From Sinomicrobium oceani (GTDB taxonomy: Bacteria; Bacteroidota; Bacteroidia; Flavobacteriales; Flavobacteriaceae), in contig NZ_FPJE01000024.1 in the NCBI RefSeq assembly GCF_900119185.1, positions 1 to 64,000 on the forward strand: a stretch of DNA of 64,000 nucleotides. Direction: 5' to 3'. The translations under genes were made by a program, and so were the position numbers. Shown one piece after another: positions 34,088-44,044 of this stretch. The notes beneath the pieces were generated by a model, which worked only from the letters and a program-made list of their open reading frames with translations, was not told where the DNA came from and made no database searches. The first letter of the stretch is position 1, and each line of letters begins with the position of its first letter.

Positions 34088-35422
34088 TTACTCCGCATTG
34101 TCTAAAAAATCTTTCACTCTATCGGACCATTTTTCCAGGAAAGACTTTCGCTCTTTCGAAGGTCTCGATACAGTTTCGGGCTCATCGTTGGTTGGTTCTT
34201 CGGGTTGTTGTTCAGTCTGTATTTTCTTTTCTACAATCTTTTCTTCTTTAAAATTCTTTTCCTGTCTGTCGAGGGCGTTCATCACCAGGCCTACTGCCGT
34301 AGCATATACGGGGCTTGCTACCTCCGGATCGGAATCTCCGGCCAGGTGCTCATTGGGGTATCCTATTCTGGTATCCATCCCCGTAATATATTCGACCAGT
34401 TGCTTCAGATGCTTCAACTGGCTTCCGCCCCCCGTAAGCACAATACCGGCTATGAGTTTCTTCTTTTGGTCCTCATGCCCGTAATTCTTTATTTCCATGT
34501 ACACCTGCTCTATGATCTCCACCACTCTCGCGTGGATGATCTTAGAGAGGTTTTTCAATGTAATTTCTTTGGGCTCTCTGCCTCTCAGGCCAGGAATAGA
34601 AACAATCTCATTGTCCTTATTCTCTCCCGGCCAGGCGGAACCGAATTTAATTTTCAGCAATTCGGCCTGCTTTTCGATAATAGAGCAGCCTTCTTTTATA
34701 TCTTCGGTGATCACATTACCCCCAAAAGGGATGACTGCCGTATGTCTGATGATCCCGTCTTTGAAGATCGCCAGATCGGTTGTACCTCCTCCGATATCGA
34801 TCAGCGCTACCCCAGCCTCTTTTTCTTCCTGGCTCAACACTGCATTGGCCGAAGCCAGCGGCTCCAGAGTTATGCCCGATAATTCCAGTCCGGAACTTTT
34901 TACACAGCGCCCTATATTGCGTATGGAAGATACCTGCCCTACCACCACATGAAAATTAGCCTCCAGTCTTCCGCCGTACATCCCGACAGGCTCCTTGATT
35001 TCCGACTGCCCATCCAGCTTGTATTCCTGCGGAAGTACATGAATAATTTCTTCTCCCGGCAGCATAACCAGTTTATAAACCTGGTTACACAACCTGTCTA
35101 CATCCGATTCGTCTATGACCTCATCCGAATTGGGACGGGTAATATAGTCGCTGTGCTGCAGACTTCGTATATGTTGCCCGGCAATACCTACCACCACTTC
35201 GGTGATCTGTTTCCCGGAATTGTTCTCTGCTTCCTGTACCGCTTGTTGTATGGACTGGATCGTCTGGGTGATATTATTCACCACCCCACGGTGGACCCCA
35301 AGACTTTTTGCTTTCCCAATGCCCAATATCTCTATCTTGCCATATTCGTTTTTACGGCCGATCATAACCACGATTTTCGTGGTCCCTATATCCAATCCTA
35401 TTGCGTATTTCTCCTTTTCCAT
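34088..35422 (-). CDS. ftsA: Cell division protein FtsA
   Basis: 444 residues. Actin-like ATPase with the N-terminal phosphate motif GLDIGTTKIVVMIG (8-21), a second phosphate motif ALIDIGGGTTDLAIF near 215, and GIVLTGGGSQL near 335. The C-terminus ends WSDRVKDFLDNAE, a likely membrane-targeting amphipathic helix. It tethers FtsZ to the membrane. Located between ftsQ (3 bp upstream) and ftsZ. Confidence 0.96.
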   Translation of the reverse strand: MEKEKYAIGLDIGTTKIVVMIGRKNEYGKIEILGIGKAKSLGVHRGVVNNITQTIQSIQQAVQEAENNSGKQITEVVVGIAGQHIRSLQHSDYITRPNSDEVIDESDVDRLCNQVYKLVMLPGEEIIHVLPQEYKLDGQSEIKEPVGMYGGRLEANFHVVVGQVSSIRNIGRCVKSSGLELSGITLEPLASANAVLSQEEKEAGVALIDIGGGTTDLAIFKDGIIRHTAVIPFGGNVITEDIKEGCSIIEKQAELLKIKFGSAWPGENKDNEIVSIPGLRGREPKEITLKNLSKIIHARVVEIIEQVYMEIKNYGHEDQKKKLIAGIVLTGGGSQLKHLKQLVEYITGMDTRIGYPNEHLAGDSDPEVASPVYATAVGLVMNALDRQEKNFKEEKIVEKKIQTEQQPEEPTNDEPETVSRPSKERKSFLEKWSDRVKDFLDNAE

Positions 35423-35425
35423 ATC

Positions 35426-36142
35426 TTACTTTTTGGTGCAAACCACCTGGTCATTGAATCGCAGATCTACTTTTTTATAGGTTCCCAAAGACTGGTCTTT
35501 ACGTGCTTTTTGATAAAAAGCCTTAAAATTAACGACTTTCTGTTCCAGGTTATCCGTATTACCCAAGATCACAGTAAAGTCGTCCGTTCGCAGTCTCAGG
35601 TCGTATCCTGATTCCGTCTTGTGTATTCCTACAATATTCCTGTTTAAAAACCTGTCTTCATCTATATACTTCACCAGTACATACACATCATTCAGGTCGT
35701 CTTCGTTTACCTGGCCGGTGATCAAAGGCACACGCGCCGCGTGAACCGGAGACAGTGGCATTTTTTTGCCTTTTCTGTCGATATAAAACGACGACTTGCC
35801 CGCTACACGGGCAATCGGTTCTCTTTGCTTTATTTTCGCACCAAGTTGCCCGTTAACAGTAAGATAGACCTGGGCCTCCTGAATCATTTCATTAGAGTAC
35901 AGAGTATGCTCTAACTTATTCAAAACTAATTTTTCTTTAGGTATGTTCGGGACGGAGTCCGTACTTAGTATTAACAATTTATTAACCATGGCATGGGTAA
36001 CGAAAAGGTTATCTCCATCGAGAAACTCGACCTGCAAACCGGATACCGGCTTTTTCCCGGATCTCTGATTTGCAAAAGAATACAGAAAAACCAACACTAT
36101 AACAGCCAGTAACAGCTTTACTATGTAAAATATTTTTCTCAT
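35426..36142 (-). CDS. ftsQ: Cell division protein FtsQ
   Basis: 238 residues: short cytoplasmic start, one membrane helix (YIVKLLLAVIVLVFLYSFA, about 6-24), then a periplasmic POTRA-like region (VEFLDGDNLFVTHAMVNKLL) and beta domain ending LRFNDQVVCTKK. A scaffold of the divisome that joins FtsL/B to septal synthesis. The place between murC and ftsA is canonical. Confidence 0.93.
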   Translation of the reverse strand: MRKIFYIVKLLLAVIVLVFLYSFANQRSGKKPVSGLQVEFLDGDNLFVTHAMVNKLLILSTDSVPNIPKEKLVLNKLEHTLYSNEMIQEAQVYLTVNGQLGAKIKQREPIARVAGKSSFYIDRKGKKMPLSPVHAARVPLITGQVNEDDLNDVYVLVKYIDEDRFLNRNIVGIHKTESGYDLRLRTDDFTVILGNTDNLEQKVVNFKAFYQKARKDQSLGTYKKVDLRFNDQVVCTKK

Positions 36143-36197
36143 GAGATCATTCTAAATTTCCTTCCTCTTCTTTTACGCCAACCTTAAAATCTTATTT

Positions 36198-37556
36198 TTA
36201 TTCTTTAGCCTTTTCCGAAAGTACCTCCCTGATCTTTTCTACTTCCCGGCCAATGTCTCCCGCTCCCAAGGTAAGCACTACATCGGCATCGGTTTTTTTC
36301 AGCAGGGACAACAATTCTTTTTTACTTACCAACTGTTTATTATCATTGTCGATCTCTTCGAGCAAACGCGCGGAAGTAATACCTTCTATAGGCTCTTCCC
36401 GGGCCGGATAAATATCCAGCAGCACTACTTCATCGAAACCGGAAAGACTCCTTCCGAATTCTTCCATAAAATCCCTGGTCCGACTAAAGAGATGGGGCTG
36501 AAACACCGCCATGACCTTTTTCCCGGGATACATCTCCCGGACCGCCTGGTATACCGCATCGATTTCCGCAGGATGGTGCGCATAGTCATCGACATACACG
36601 ATATTTTCCGATTTCAGCTGATACGAGAATCTTCGTTTCACTCCTTTAAAGCCAAACAAAGCCTCGGCAGCGTCCCCGGGCTCCACTCCTCCTTCTACAG
36701 CCATTGTAAATGCCGCAAGCGCATTGAGAAGGTTGTGCTTTCCGGGCTTCCCGAATTTTACACGGGTTACCAGTTTTTCCGGTGTCCTTATATCAAATAC
36801 ATACCCACCATCCCGGATCTCCAGATTTTCGACCGAATAATCGGCACCGGATTCTACCCCGTAGGTTATTCCGGATATCGGCAAACCATACCGTACTATG
36901 AGTTTTCCTCCGGGCTTCACCTTACCTGCAAATTCGCGGAATGTACGATCCATCTCCTCCTTGTTTCCATATATATCGAGATGATCAGCATCTATAGAGG
37001 TAATACAGGCTATATCCGGTGACAGGTGCAAAAAAGACCTGTCGAATTCATCGGCTTCGGTCACGGTAATCTTATCTCCTTCGAGGAGAAAATTACTGTT
37101 CAGGTTTTCCGAGATCCCTCCGAGAAATGCGGTTACCGGAACTCCTGTATCTTTTAGCACATGAGCAAGTATCGCCGAAGTCGTAGTTTTTCCGTGCGTC
37201 CCGGCCACTGCATAGCAGAATGATCCTGATGTTATAAAGCCCAGAACCTGCGCCCTTTTACACACTTCGAACCCCTTACCTGTAAAATACTGAAACAGCG
37301 CACTGCTTTTGGGCACCGCAGGAGTATAAACCACCAAAGTACCGACAGTATCTCTGAACACTTCGGGGATTTCCTCTTCGTCATCCTTAAAGGTCACCGA
37401 CATCCCTGCATTTTCCAGCTCCGTAGTCATCTCGGTAGAAACACGGTCGTACCCGGCTACGTTTTTACCGATAAATTTAAAGTAACGGGCCAGGGCAGAC
37501 ATTCCTATACCTCCTATACCTATAAAATAGACGTTATTTATAGTCTTTAGATTCAT
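36198..37556 (-). CDS. murC: UDP-N-acetylmuramate--L-alanine ligase MurC
   Basis: 452 residues, full length. Rossmann start (VYFIGIGGIGMSALARYF), ATP P-loop AGTHGKTTT (118-126), VTEADEFDRSFLHL and the HHPAEIDAVYQA segment typical of MurC. It adds L-alanine to UDP-MurNAc, the first amino acid of the peptidoglycan stem. Cytoplasmic. It follows murG by about 10 bp. Confidence 0.97.
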   Translation of the reverse strand: MNLKTINNVYFIGIGGIGMSALARYFKFIGKNVAGYDRVSTEMTTELENAGMSVTFKDDEEEIPEVFRDTVGTLVVYTPAVPKSSALFQYFTGKGFEVCKRAQVLGFITSGSFCYAVAGTHGKTTTSAILAHVLKDTGVPVTAFLGGISENLNSNFLLEGDKITVTEADEFDRSFLHLSPDIACITSIDADHLDIYGNKEEMDRTFREFAGKVKPGGKLIVRYGLPISGITYGVESGADYSVENLEIRDGGYVFDIRTPEKLVTRVKFGKPGKHNLLNALAAFTMAVEGGVEPGDAAEALFGFKGVKRRFSYQLKSENIVYVDDYAHHPAEIDAVYQAVREMYPGKKVMAVFQPHLFSRTRDFMEEFGRSLSGFDEVVLLDIYPAREEPIEGITSARLLEEIDNDNKQLVSKKELLSLLKKTDADVVLTLGAGDIGREVEKIREVLSEKAKE

Positions 37557-37566
37557 CTGTCGCGAT

Positions 37567-38670
37567 CTACTGTTTCTCCTTTGGTTTAATACACTTTTCT
37601 ATTTCATCGACAATAGTTGCCGTAGCATCAGGCAGCGCAAGCTTCCTGAAATTATTACCGAGCTCCTCCTGTTTTTCTTCAGACGAGATCAGGGACACGA
37701 ATTCGTTTTCAAAGACCGTATCCAGTTCTTTTTCACGGATAAGTATGGCAGCATTTTTAGCGGCAACAGCCTGAGCATTTTTGGTTTGATGGTCTTCCGC
37801 AACATGGGGCGAAGGAATAAAAATCACCGGTTTCCCCACGACACTCAACTCCGACACCGAGCTTGCTCCTGCCCTTGATATCACTACATCCGCCGCAGCA
37901 TAGGCCAGTGCCATCTCGTTTATAAACGCATGCACCCGGACCGTATTATCCTCGTACTCTTTAAATTCTTCGTAATATAACTTTCCGCATTGCCAAAGCA
38001 CCTGTACCCCATTTTTCCGTAACAACGGCAGTTGCTTCCGGACCAATTCATTTATTGCTCTTGCCCCGAGACTACCTCCCAGAACCAATACTACTTTCTT
38101 CCCGGGGTCTATACGAAAAAACGCCTGTGCTTCCACACGTCTTGTCTTTACATCCAGCAAATCCTTTCGCACCGGGTTTCCCGTCTTTATAATTTTATCT
38201 GCCGGAAAAAACCTTTCCAGTCCGTCATAAGCAACACATATCTTCGATACTTTTCCGGCCAGCAAACGGTTGGTTATCCCCGGATAGGAATTCTGCTCCT
38301 GCAGGACACAGGGAACACCTTTACCGGAAGCTACCCTTAAAAGCGGGCCGCTGGCAAATCCGCCCGTACCGACAACCACATCGGGCTTAAATCTTTTTAA
38401 TATCCTGCCCGCTTTCCACAAACTACTGATCAGTTTGAAAGGAAACAACAGGTTTTTCAAACTTATTTTACGATCAATCCCCGATATCCATAATCCTTCT
38501 ATCCGGTATCCGGCCTGAGGCACCTTCTCCATTTCCATCCTGTCGCTTGCTCCTACAAAAAGAAACGCTGCACCCGGATGCCGCATCCGCAATTCATCTG
38601 CGATAGCTATGGCGGGGTAGATATGCCCCCCGGTTCCTCCTCCTGATATGATAAATCTATAATTGTTCAC
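37567..38670 (-). CDS. murG: UDP-GlcNAc:undecaprenyl-PP-MurNAc-pentapeptide transferase MurG
   Basis: 367 residues. GT-B fold: N-terminal [15 protein letters not shown] (10-24) and C-terminal [22 protein letters not shown], which binds UDP-GlcNAc; [12 protein letters not shown] lies between. It converts lipid I to lipid II at the inner face of the membrane. The start overlaps ftsW by 14 bp, so the flippase/polymerase-side and transferase genes are tightly linked. Confidence 0.97.
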   Translation of the reverse strand: MNNYRFIISGGGTGGHIYPAIAIADELRMRHPGAAFLFVGASDRMEMEKVPQAGYRIEGLWISGIDRKISLKNLLFPFKLISSLWKAGRILKRFKPDVVVGTGGFASGPLLRVASGKGVPCVLQEQNSYPGITNRLLAGKVSKICVAYDGLERFFPADKIIKTGNPVRKDLLDVKTRRVEAQAFFRIDPGKKVVLVLGGSLGARAINELVRKQLPLLRKNGVQVLWQCGKLYYEEFKEYEDNTVRVHAFINEMALAYAAADVVISRAGASSVSELSVVGKPVIFIPSPHVAEDHQTKNAQAVAAKNAAILIREKELDTVFENEFVSLISSEEKQEELGNNFRKLALPDATATIVDEIEKCIKPKEKQ

Positions 38671-39865
38671 TTAATATCTCTAATGGGTTCTGTTCTTCTT
38701 CATCAACCGGAACTCCAGACTGCTCTACCGCTTCCTGTCGTTGTGCACTTACACTCAGAATAATTCCGAGCGCCATACACGACATCCAGATCGATGTCCC
38801 CCCGGTACTGATCAGCGGCAGGTTTTGCCCGGTTACTGGAAACAACTCTACGGCAACCGCCATATTGATAAGGGCCTGGAAAACTATAGGCAAACCTACA
38901 CCGACCACTACAAGTTTACCAAAGACCGAATCTGCCTTGTAGGCTACAATGACGATACGGAACAACAGTAACATATACAAAAACAATAATAACAATCCGC
39001 CTGCCAGTCCGTATTCTTCTACGATAATAGCATAAATAAAGTCGGACGAACTCTGCGGAAGGAAATTTTTCATCACACTTTTACCTGCTCCGACACCCAG
39101 CACTCCTCCGGTAGCTATAGCGATTTTCGCCTTTTCGATCTGGTAGTCCGCCTCGGTATCTTCACCGTTGGCAAAGTTTTCCACCCGGCTCACCCAGGTA
39201 TCTATCCTGTTTGGAAGCAGGTCCGGAAAAGCCTTGTTTATCAACACAAAGATCAACAGGCAAAAAATACCGGCACCAATAATACTGAGGATGTATTTGG
39301 TGGGGTACCCTCCCAGAAAACACAATACCAGGACCATAAAAAACAGTATTGCCGTAGTCGAAAAATTCGCTGGCAATATCAGGGCCATCACCAGAAAAAC
39401 AGGTATCCAAAGCGGCAACAGTGTCTCGTTGAATGTCACTTCCTGGTCTTTTATCCTGGACAGATACCTGGCTACGTAAATAAGCAGCACCACCGTAGCG
39501 AGAGTAGACGTCTGAAAACTGACTCCCACAAAAGGGATCTGCACCCAGCGACTGGCATTTGCCCCACCTATGGTTGTACCCTGCGCCAGGGTGTAAACAA
39601 GCAACAGAAAGACCACGGGCATAGCTATAATGGACAACCCCTTGAAATACCTGTAAGGAATACGGTGCATCCCGAAAATAATTCCGAACCCGAGTAACAG
39701 TAACAGGCCATGCTTCAGCAGATGTCCGACAGTCGTACCGTTACCAACCACATAAACCAGGTTAGAACTCGCACTGTACACCGGCAGAAAGGAAAGGATC
39801 GCCAACAGGGCTACGATAGCCCAGATGGTTTTGTCCCCTTTGATATTTCTGAATATACTTTGCAT
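38657..39865 (-). CDS. ftsW: Septal peptidoglycan glycosyltransferase FtsW (SEDS family)
   Basis: 402 residues, about ten membrane helices. SEDS motifs include [12 protein letters not shown] near residue 98, the catalytic-side loop EEYGLAGG near 275, and [26 protein letters not shown] near 330. It polymerises glycan chains at the septum together with the class B PBP (ftsI here). C-terminus is charged ([13 protein letters not shown]). Canonical dcw position between murD and murG. Confidence 0.95.
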   Translation of the reverse strand: MQSIFRNIKGDKTIWAIVALLAILSFLPVYSASSNLVYVVGNGTTVGHLLKHGLLLLLGFGIIFGMHRIPYRYFKGLSIIAMPVVFLLLVYTLAQGTTIGGANASRWVQIPFVGVSFQTSTLATVVLLIYVARYLSRIKDQEVTFNETLLPLWIPVFLVMALILPANFSTTAILFFMVLVLCFLGGYPTKYILSIIGAGIFCLLIFVLINKAFPDLLPNRIDTWVSRVENFANGEDTEADYQIEKAKIAIATGGVLGVGAGKSVMKNFLPQSSSDFIYAIIVEEYGLAGGLLLLFLYMLLLFRIVIVAYKADSVFGKLVVVGVGLPIVFQALINMAVAVELFPVTGQNLPLISTGGTSIWMSCMALGIILSVSAQRQEAVEQSGVPVDEEEQNPLEILSEQL

Positions 39866-39926
39866 TTCCGTTATTATATTTCATTTCCCCGGCCCGATCA
39901 TAGCCGGGAGATAATATACTATGTCA

Positions 39927-41282
39927 CTACAGCTTTCTCACTGCTTCTTTAAACTGATCTCCCCGGTCTTCGTAATTCCGGAACAGGTCAAAACTCGCAC
40001 ATGCAGGTGAAAGCAACACATTATCACCCTTTTCCGCAATTTTGTATGCTATTTTCACCGCTTCTTCCATGGACTGCGTTTCGACCATAAGATCAACCAC
40101 TTTCCCAAAAGTGTCAATAATTTTGGTATTATCCAGTCCGAGACAGATAATTGCCTTTACTTTTTCCCTCACCAGGGGCATCAGGGTATTGTAATCGTTA
40201 CCCTTATCTTCTCCTCCGACGATCCAGACAGTAGGAGCAGACATGCTATCCAGGGCATACATGGCTGCATTTACATTAGTTGCCTTGGAGTCATTGATAT
40301 ACTGAACATTCTGAATCTTCAGTACTTTTTCCAGTCGGTGCTCTACACCCTGAAAATTTTCGAGACTCTCCCTAATGGTTTTCTTTCTGACCTTAACCAG
40401 GTGGGCTACCAGAGAAGCCGCCATCGTGTTCTTAACGTTGTGCTTCCCTTCTAATGCTAATGTGTCTGTTGACATAGTTATCTGATCGTTATCTATTGTT
40501 ATTATTATTCTGTTTTCTTTTGCGTAAGCGCCATTCGGGATCTCTTTCTCCAGTGAAAACGGCAGCTGTCTCGACTTCACCGGATGTTTTTGCAACCAGT
40601 CGGCAATCACTTCATCATCAGCATCATAAATGAGATAATCGGCTGCTGTCTGGTTCAGGGCAATCCGAAACTTGGACGCTATATAATTCTCAAATTTGTA
40701 TTCGTACCTATCGAGATGATCGGGAGTAATATTGGTAATTACTGCAATATGAGGCCTGAAATCCACTATACCATCCAACTGAAAACTGCTGATCTCCAGC
40801 ACATAGTTTTCCTTGTCATCTTCGGCAACCATCTGAGCAAAACTATCTCCGATATTTCCCGCCATTCCCACATCGAGCCCTTCACTATTCAACAGGTGAT
40901 ATGTGAGCATTGTCGTCGTGGTCTTCCCGTTACTCCCCGTAATTCCGATAAGCTGTCCTTTGGTATAAGCCGCAGCAAATTCTATTTCCGATATTACCGG
41001 AACACCTTTGGCTCTCAACTCACGGACCAGCGCCACTTTATCAGGAATACCGGGGCTTTTCATAACCAGGTCCGCATCGTAAATTTTTTCTTCCGTATGC
41101 TGTCCTTCTTCCCAGGAAATCCCATGTTGTTCAAGAACGTGTTTATACTTTTCCTTTATCAGTCCTTTATCGGACACAAAAACCTCAAAACCTGCTTTCA
41201 GACCAAGCACAGCCGTACCTACACCACTTTCTCCCCCTCCGAGCACGATCAGTTTTTTTCCTTTACTCTTGTCTGCCTCCAT
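39927..41282 (-). CDS. murD: UDP-N-acetylmuramoylalanine--D-glutamate ligase MurD
   Basis: 451 residues. GGGESGVGTA at 15-24, ATP site GITGSNGKTTTTM (113-125), ATNVNAAMYALDSM and the KDK-like GGEDKGNDYN of MurD. It adds D-glutamate to UDP-MurNAc-L-Ala. Cytoplasmic, between mraY and ftsW. Alternative downstream starts would remove the first residues of the leader MEADKSKGKK. Confidence 0.97.
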   Translation of the reverse strand: MEADKSKGKKLIVLGGGESGVGTAVLGLKAGFEVFVSDKGLIKEKYKHVLEQHGISWEEGQHTEEKIYDADLVMKSPGIPDKVALVRELRAKGVPVISEIEFAAAYTKGQLIGITGSNGKTTTTMLTYHLLNSEGLDVGMAGNIGDSFAQMVAEDDKENYVLEISSFQLDGIVDFRPHIAVITNITPDHLDRYEYKFENYIASKFRIALNQTAADYLIYDADDEVIADWLQKHPVKSRQLPFSLEKEIPNGAYAKENRIIITIDNDQITMSTDTLALEGKHNVKNTMAASLVAHLVKVRKKTIRESLENFQGVEHRLEKVLKIQNVQYINDSKATNVNAAMYALDSMSAPTVWIVGGEDKGNDYNTLMPLVREKVKAIICLGLDNTKIIDTFGKVVDLMVETQSMEEAVKIAYKIAEKGDNVLLSPACASFDLFRNYEDRGDQFKEAVRKL

Positions 41283-41304
41283 AGCTTTGATCTTTACAAA
41301 CTAC

Positions 41305-42528
41305 TTATCTGACCTTCAATGTAACAATGGAGATCACTGCAAGCATAATTCCTATAATCCAGAACCGGGTCACGATCTTGCTTTCGTGATAGCCCTTTTT
41401 CTGATAGTGGTGATGCAACGGGGACATCAGAAATATCCGCCTTCCTTCCCCGTATTTTTTCTTGGTGTACTTAAAATAACTCACCTGTAAGACCACGGAT
41501 AAATTTTCTGCCAGAAAAATACCGCACAATACAGGTATAAGCAGTTCTTTCCGGACCGCTACGGCAATTACAGCGATGATACCGCCAATAGTCAGGCTTC
41601 CGGTATCTCCCATAAACACCTGTGCAGGATAAGTATTGTACCATAAAAACCCTACCAGAGCCCCGGCAAAAGCCGCGATGTAAACGGACAACTCCCCTAC
41701 GCGAGGGATATACATAATATTGAGATAATCCGAGAAGATAATATTACCGGACACCCATGCAAAAATCCCCAGGACGATTACAATAATTGCAGATGATCCT
41801 GCCGCGAGACCATCTATTCCGTCGGTAAGATTTGCCCCGTTGGACACTGCCGTAACGATAAAGATGACTATAGGGATAAAAATCAACCAGGCATAGTCTT
41901 TATAATGCTCTCCCGTCCACGCTATAATACGGGAATAATCCAGTTCGTTATTCTTTACAAAAGGGATCGTTGTTACGGTCGATTTCTCTTCTTTGTTTGC
42001 TGCTTCTGCCGAACGGCCTACCATCTCGACACCATCTGCCTTAGGGTCTTCCTTGATCGTCACTTCGGGGTGAAAATAGAACGTAGCACCTACTATTATT
42101 CCCAATCCCACCTGGCCAAGCACTTTAAACCTTCCTTTCAGCCCTTCTTTATCTTTTTTAAATATCTTAATATAGTCATCCACAAAGCCGATAGCCCCCA
42201 TCCACACCGTGGTAATCAGCAATACAATAACATAGATATTGTTGAGTTTAGCGAACAGCAATACCGGCACCAGGGTAGAAAGTATGATAATAATACCTCC
42301 CATGGTCGGCGTTCCCGCCTTTTCATTTTGTCCCTGCAGACCAAGATCGCGTACGGTCTCTCCAACCTGTTGTCTACGGAGAAAGTCTATGATGCGTTTC
42401 CCGAAAATCGTAGAGATCAACAAAGAGCAGATGACAGCCATAGCAGCCCTGAAAGAAAGGAACTGAAACAGTCCCGATCCGGGAAATTCGTAATGTTTGC
42501 TCAGGTATTCGAATAAATGGTACAACAT
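41305..42528 (-). CDS. mraY: Phospho-N-acetylmuramoyl-pentapeptide transferase MraY
   Basis: 407 residues with about ten membrane helices. Diagnostic motifs: [18 protein letters not shown] (Mg site), [13 protein letters not shown] and [11 protein letters not shown], plus the C-terminal [20 protein letters not shown]. It moves phospho-MurNAc-pentapeptide onto undecaprenyl phosphate to form lipid I. The extra cytoplasmic loop of about 40 residues after [14 protein letters not shown] is typical of Bacteroidota. Confidence 0.97.
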   Translation of the reverse strand: MLYHLFEYLSKHYEFPGSGLFQFLSFRAAMAVICSLLISTIFGKRIIDFLRRQQVGETVRDLGLQGQNEKAGTPTMGGIIIILSTLVPVLLFAKLNNIYVIVLLITTVWMGAIGFVDDYIKIFKKDKEGLKGRFKVLGQVGLGIIVGATFYFHPEVTIKEDPKADGVEMVGRSAEAANKEEKSTVTTIPFVKNNELDYSRIIAWTGEHYKDYAWLIFIPIVIFIVTAVSNGANLTDGIDGLAAGSSAIIVIVLGIFAWVSGNIIFSDYLNIMYIPRVGELSVYIAAFAGALVGFLWYNTYPAQVFMGDTGSLTIGGIIAVIAVAVRKELLIPVLCGIFLAENLSVVLQVSYFKYTKKKYGEGRRIFLMSPLHHHYQKKGYHESKIVTRFWIIGIMLAVISIVTLKVR

Positions 42529-42578
42529 CTAATCTCTGTCTTTTTACTGTTCTATATTCTTAAGACATCGATAAAGAA

Positions 42579-44042
42579 TTACTTACGCAACTCCTTCATC
42601 AATGTTTCTGCTATTTTAAAATCGTCAAAATCTCTCCTGACACCATTGATCTCCTGATAGGTTTCATGTCCTTTGCCGGCAACCAGGATAATATCGTTTT
42701 CTTTTGCCATCTGGCATGCGGCTTTTATAGCCTGCTTACGATCTGTTATGGATAAGGTTTTTTTGAAATTCTGAGGCTCAACCCCTTTTTCCATCTCCCC
42801 GATAATAACATCCGGGTCTTCCGTCCTCGGATTATCGGAAGTAAAAATGACCTTCGTACTGAGTGCGGCTGCTATTGCTCCCATCACGGGTCTTTTGGTT
42901 TTATCCCGGTCTCCGCCGCAGCCTACGACAGTGATCAGTTCTTCATTCCCTGTACGGATACTGTTGATCGTTTCAAGCACATTTTTCAGCGAATCGGGAG
43001 TATGCGAATAATCGATTATTGTCGTTATTTTACCTTCTGATATAAAATACTGAAATCGCCCTTGAACACTGTCGAGTTCGCTCAACAGACGTAGCACTTC
43101 CATTTCTTCGAGCCCCAGTAATACGGCTGCTGCATAGATTGCCAGCATATTATAGGCGTTAAACTGCCCGATGAGCTTAACCCAGACTTCATTATCCCCG
43201 ATCTTCAAAAGCAAACCGTTCAATTGGTTCTCCAAAATTTTAGCACGGTAATCCGCATAGGATTTCAGGGCATACGTATATTTTTTAGCTACGGTATTCT
43301 GAATCATCACCAGACCGTTCTTATCATCTGTATTGGTCAGTGCAAAAGCACTTTTGGGCAATTGGTCAAAAAAGGACTTTTTTACATCCCTGTATTCCGC
43401 AAAGGTCTTGTGATAATCCAGGTGATCATGGGTAAGATTCGTAAAAATACCCCCGGTGAAATGCAGCCCTGTCGTTCTTTTCTGTGCAATTCCATGCGAA
43501 CTCACTTCCATAAAACAATACTCCACCCCTTCCATCGTCATCAGGTCCAGGTAATAATTTATGGTCAATGGATCCGGTGTCGTGTGCGTAGCTTTATACT
43601 CCTTATCATTCACGAGGACTTTTACCGTAGACAGCAACCCCACCTTAAATCCGGCCCGGCGGAACAACTGGTACAACAAGGTAGCTATCGTTGTCTTTCC
43701 GTTAGTTCCCGTCACCCCCACCAACCTGATGTTAACCGAAGGATTTCCATAGTAGTTGGAAGCCATTATCGCCAAAGCGGCATGTGTATCCGTGACCTGC
43801 ACATAGGTGACACCATTAACGACAGACGATGGCATTTCTTCACAGATTACCGCAACAGCACCCTGATGCACAGCTGCTTCTATAAAACGGTGGCCATCAG
43901 ACTCCACGCCACGGATAGCCACAAAAACATCGTTGAGCGAGACTTCCCTCGAATCGAAACACAGGGCATTAACGGAAACCGAAGTGTTTCCGGTCACAGC
44001 GTCAATAGGCACTTTATATAATATGTCCTTGAGTATGCTCAT
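42579..44042 (-). CDS. murE: UDP-MurNAc-tripeptide ligase MurE (meso-DAP type)
   Basis: 487 residues. ATP site GTNGKTTIATLL (112-123) and EVSSHGIAQKR. SDNPRTEDPD (near 400) carries the DNPR sequence of meso-diaminopimelate-adding MurE, so the stem peptide is inferred to contain meso-DAP. C-terminal GKGHETYQ is the usual last motif. Cytoplasmic, 2 bp from the PBP gene. Confidence 0.97.
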   Translation of the reverse strand: MSILKDILYKVPIDAVTGNTSVSVNALCFDSREVSLNDVFVAIRGVESDGHRFIEAAVHQGAVAVICEEMPSSVVNGVTYVQVTDTHAALAIMASNYYGNPSVNIRLVGVTGTNGKTTIATLLYQLFRRAGFKVGLLSTVKVLVNDKEYKATHTTPDPLTINYYLDLMTMEGVEYCFMEVSSHGIAQKRTTGLHFTGGIFTNLTHDHLDYHKTFAEYRDVKKSFFDQLPKSAFALTNTDDKNGLVMIQNTVAKKYTYALKSYADYRAKILENQLNGLLLKIGDNEVWVKLIGQFNAYNMLAIYAAAVLLGLEEMEVLRLLSELDSVQGRFQYFISEGKITTIIDYSHTPDSLKNVLETINSIRTGNEELITVVGCGGDRDKTKRPVMGAIAAALSTKVIFTSDNPRTEDPDVIIGEMEKGVEPQNFKKTLSITDRKQAIKAACQMAKENDIILVAGKGHETYQEINGVRRDFDDFKIAETLMKELRK

Positions 44043-44044
44043 TC

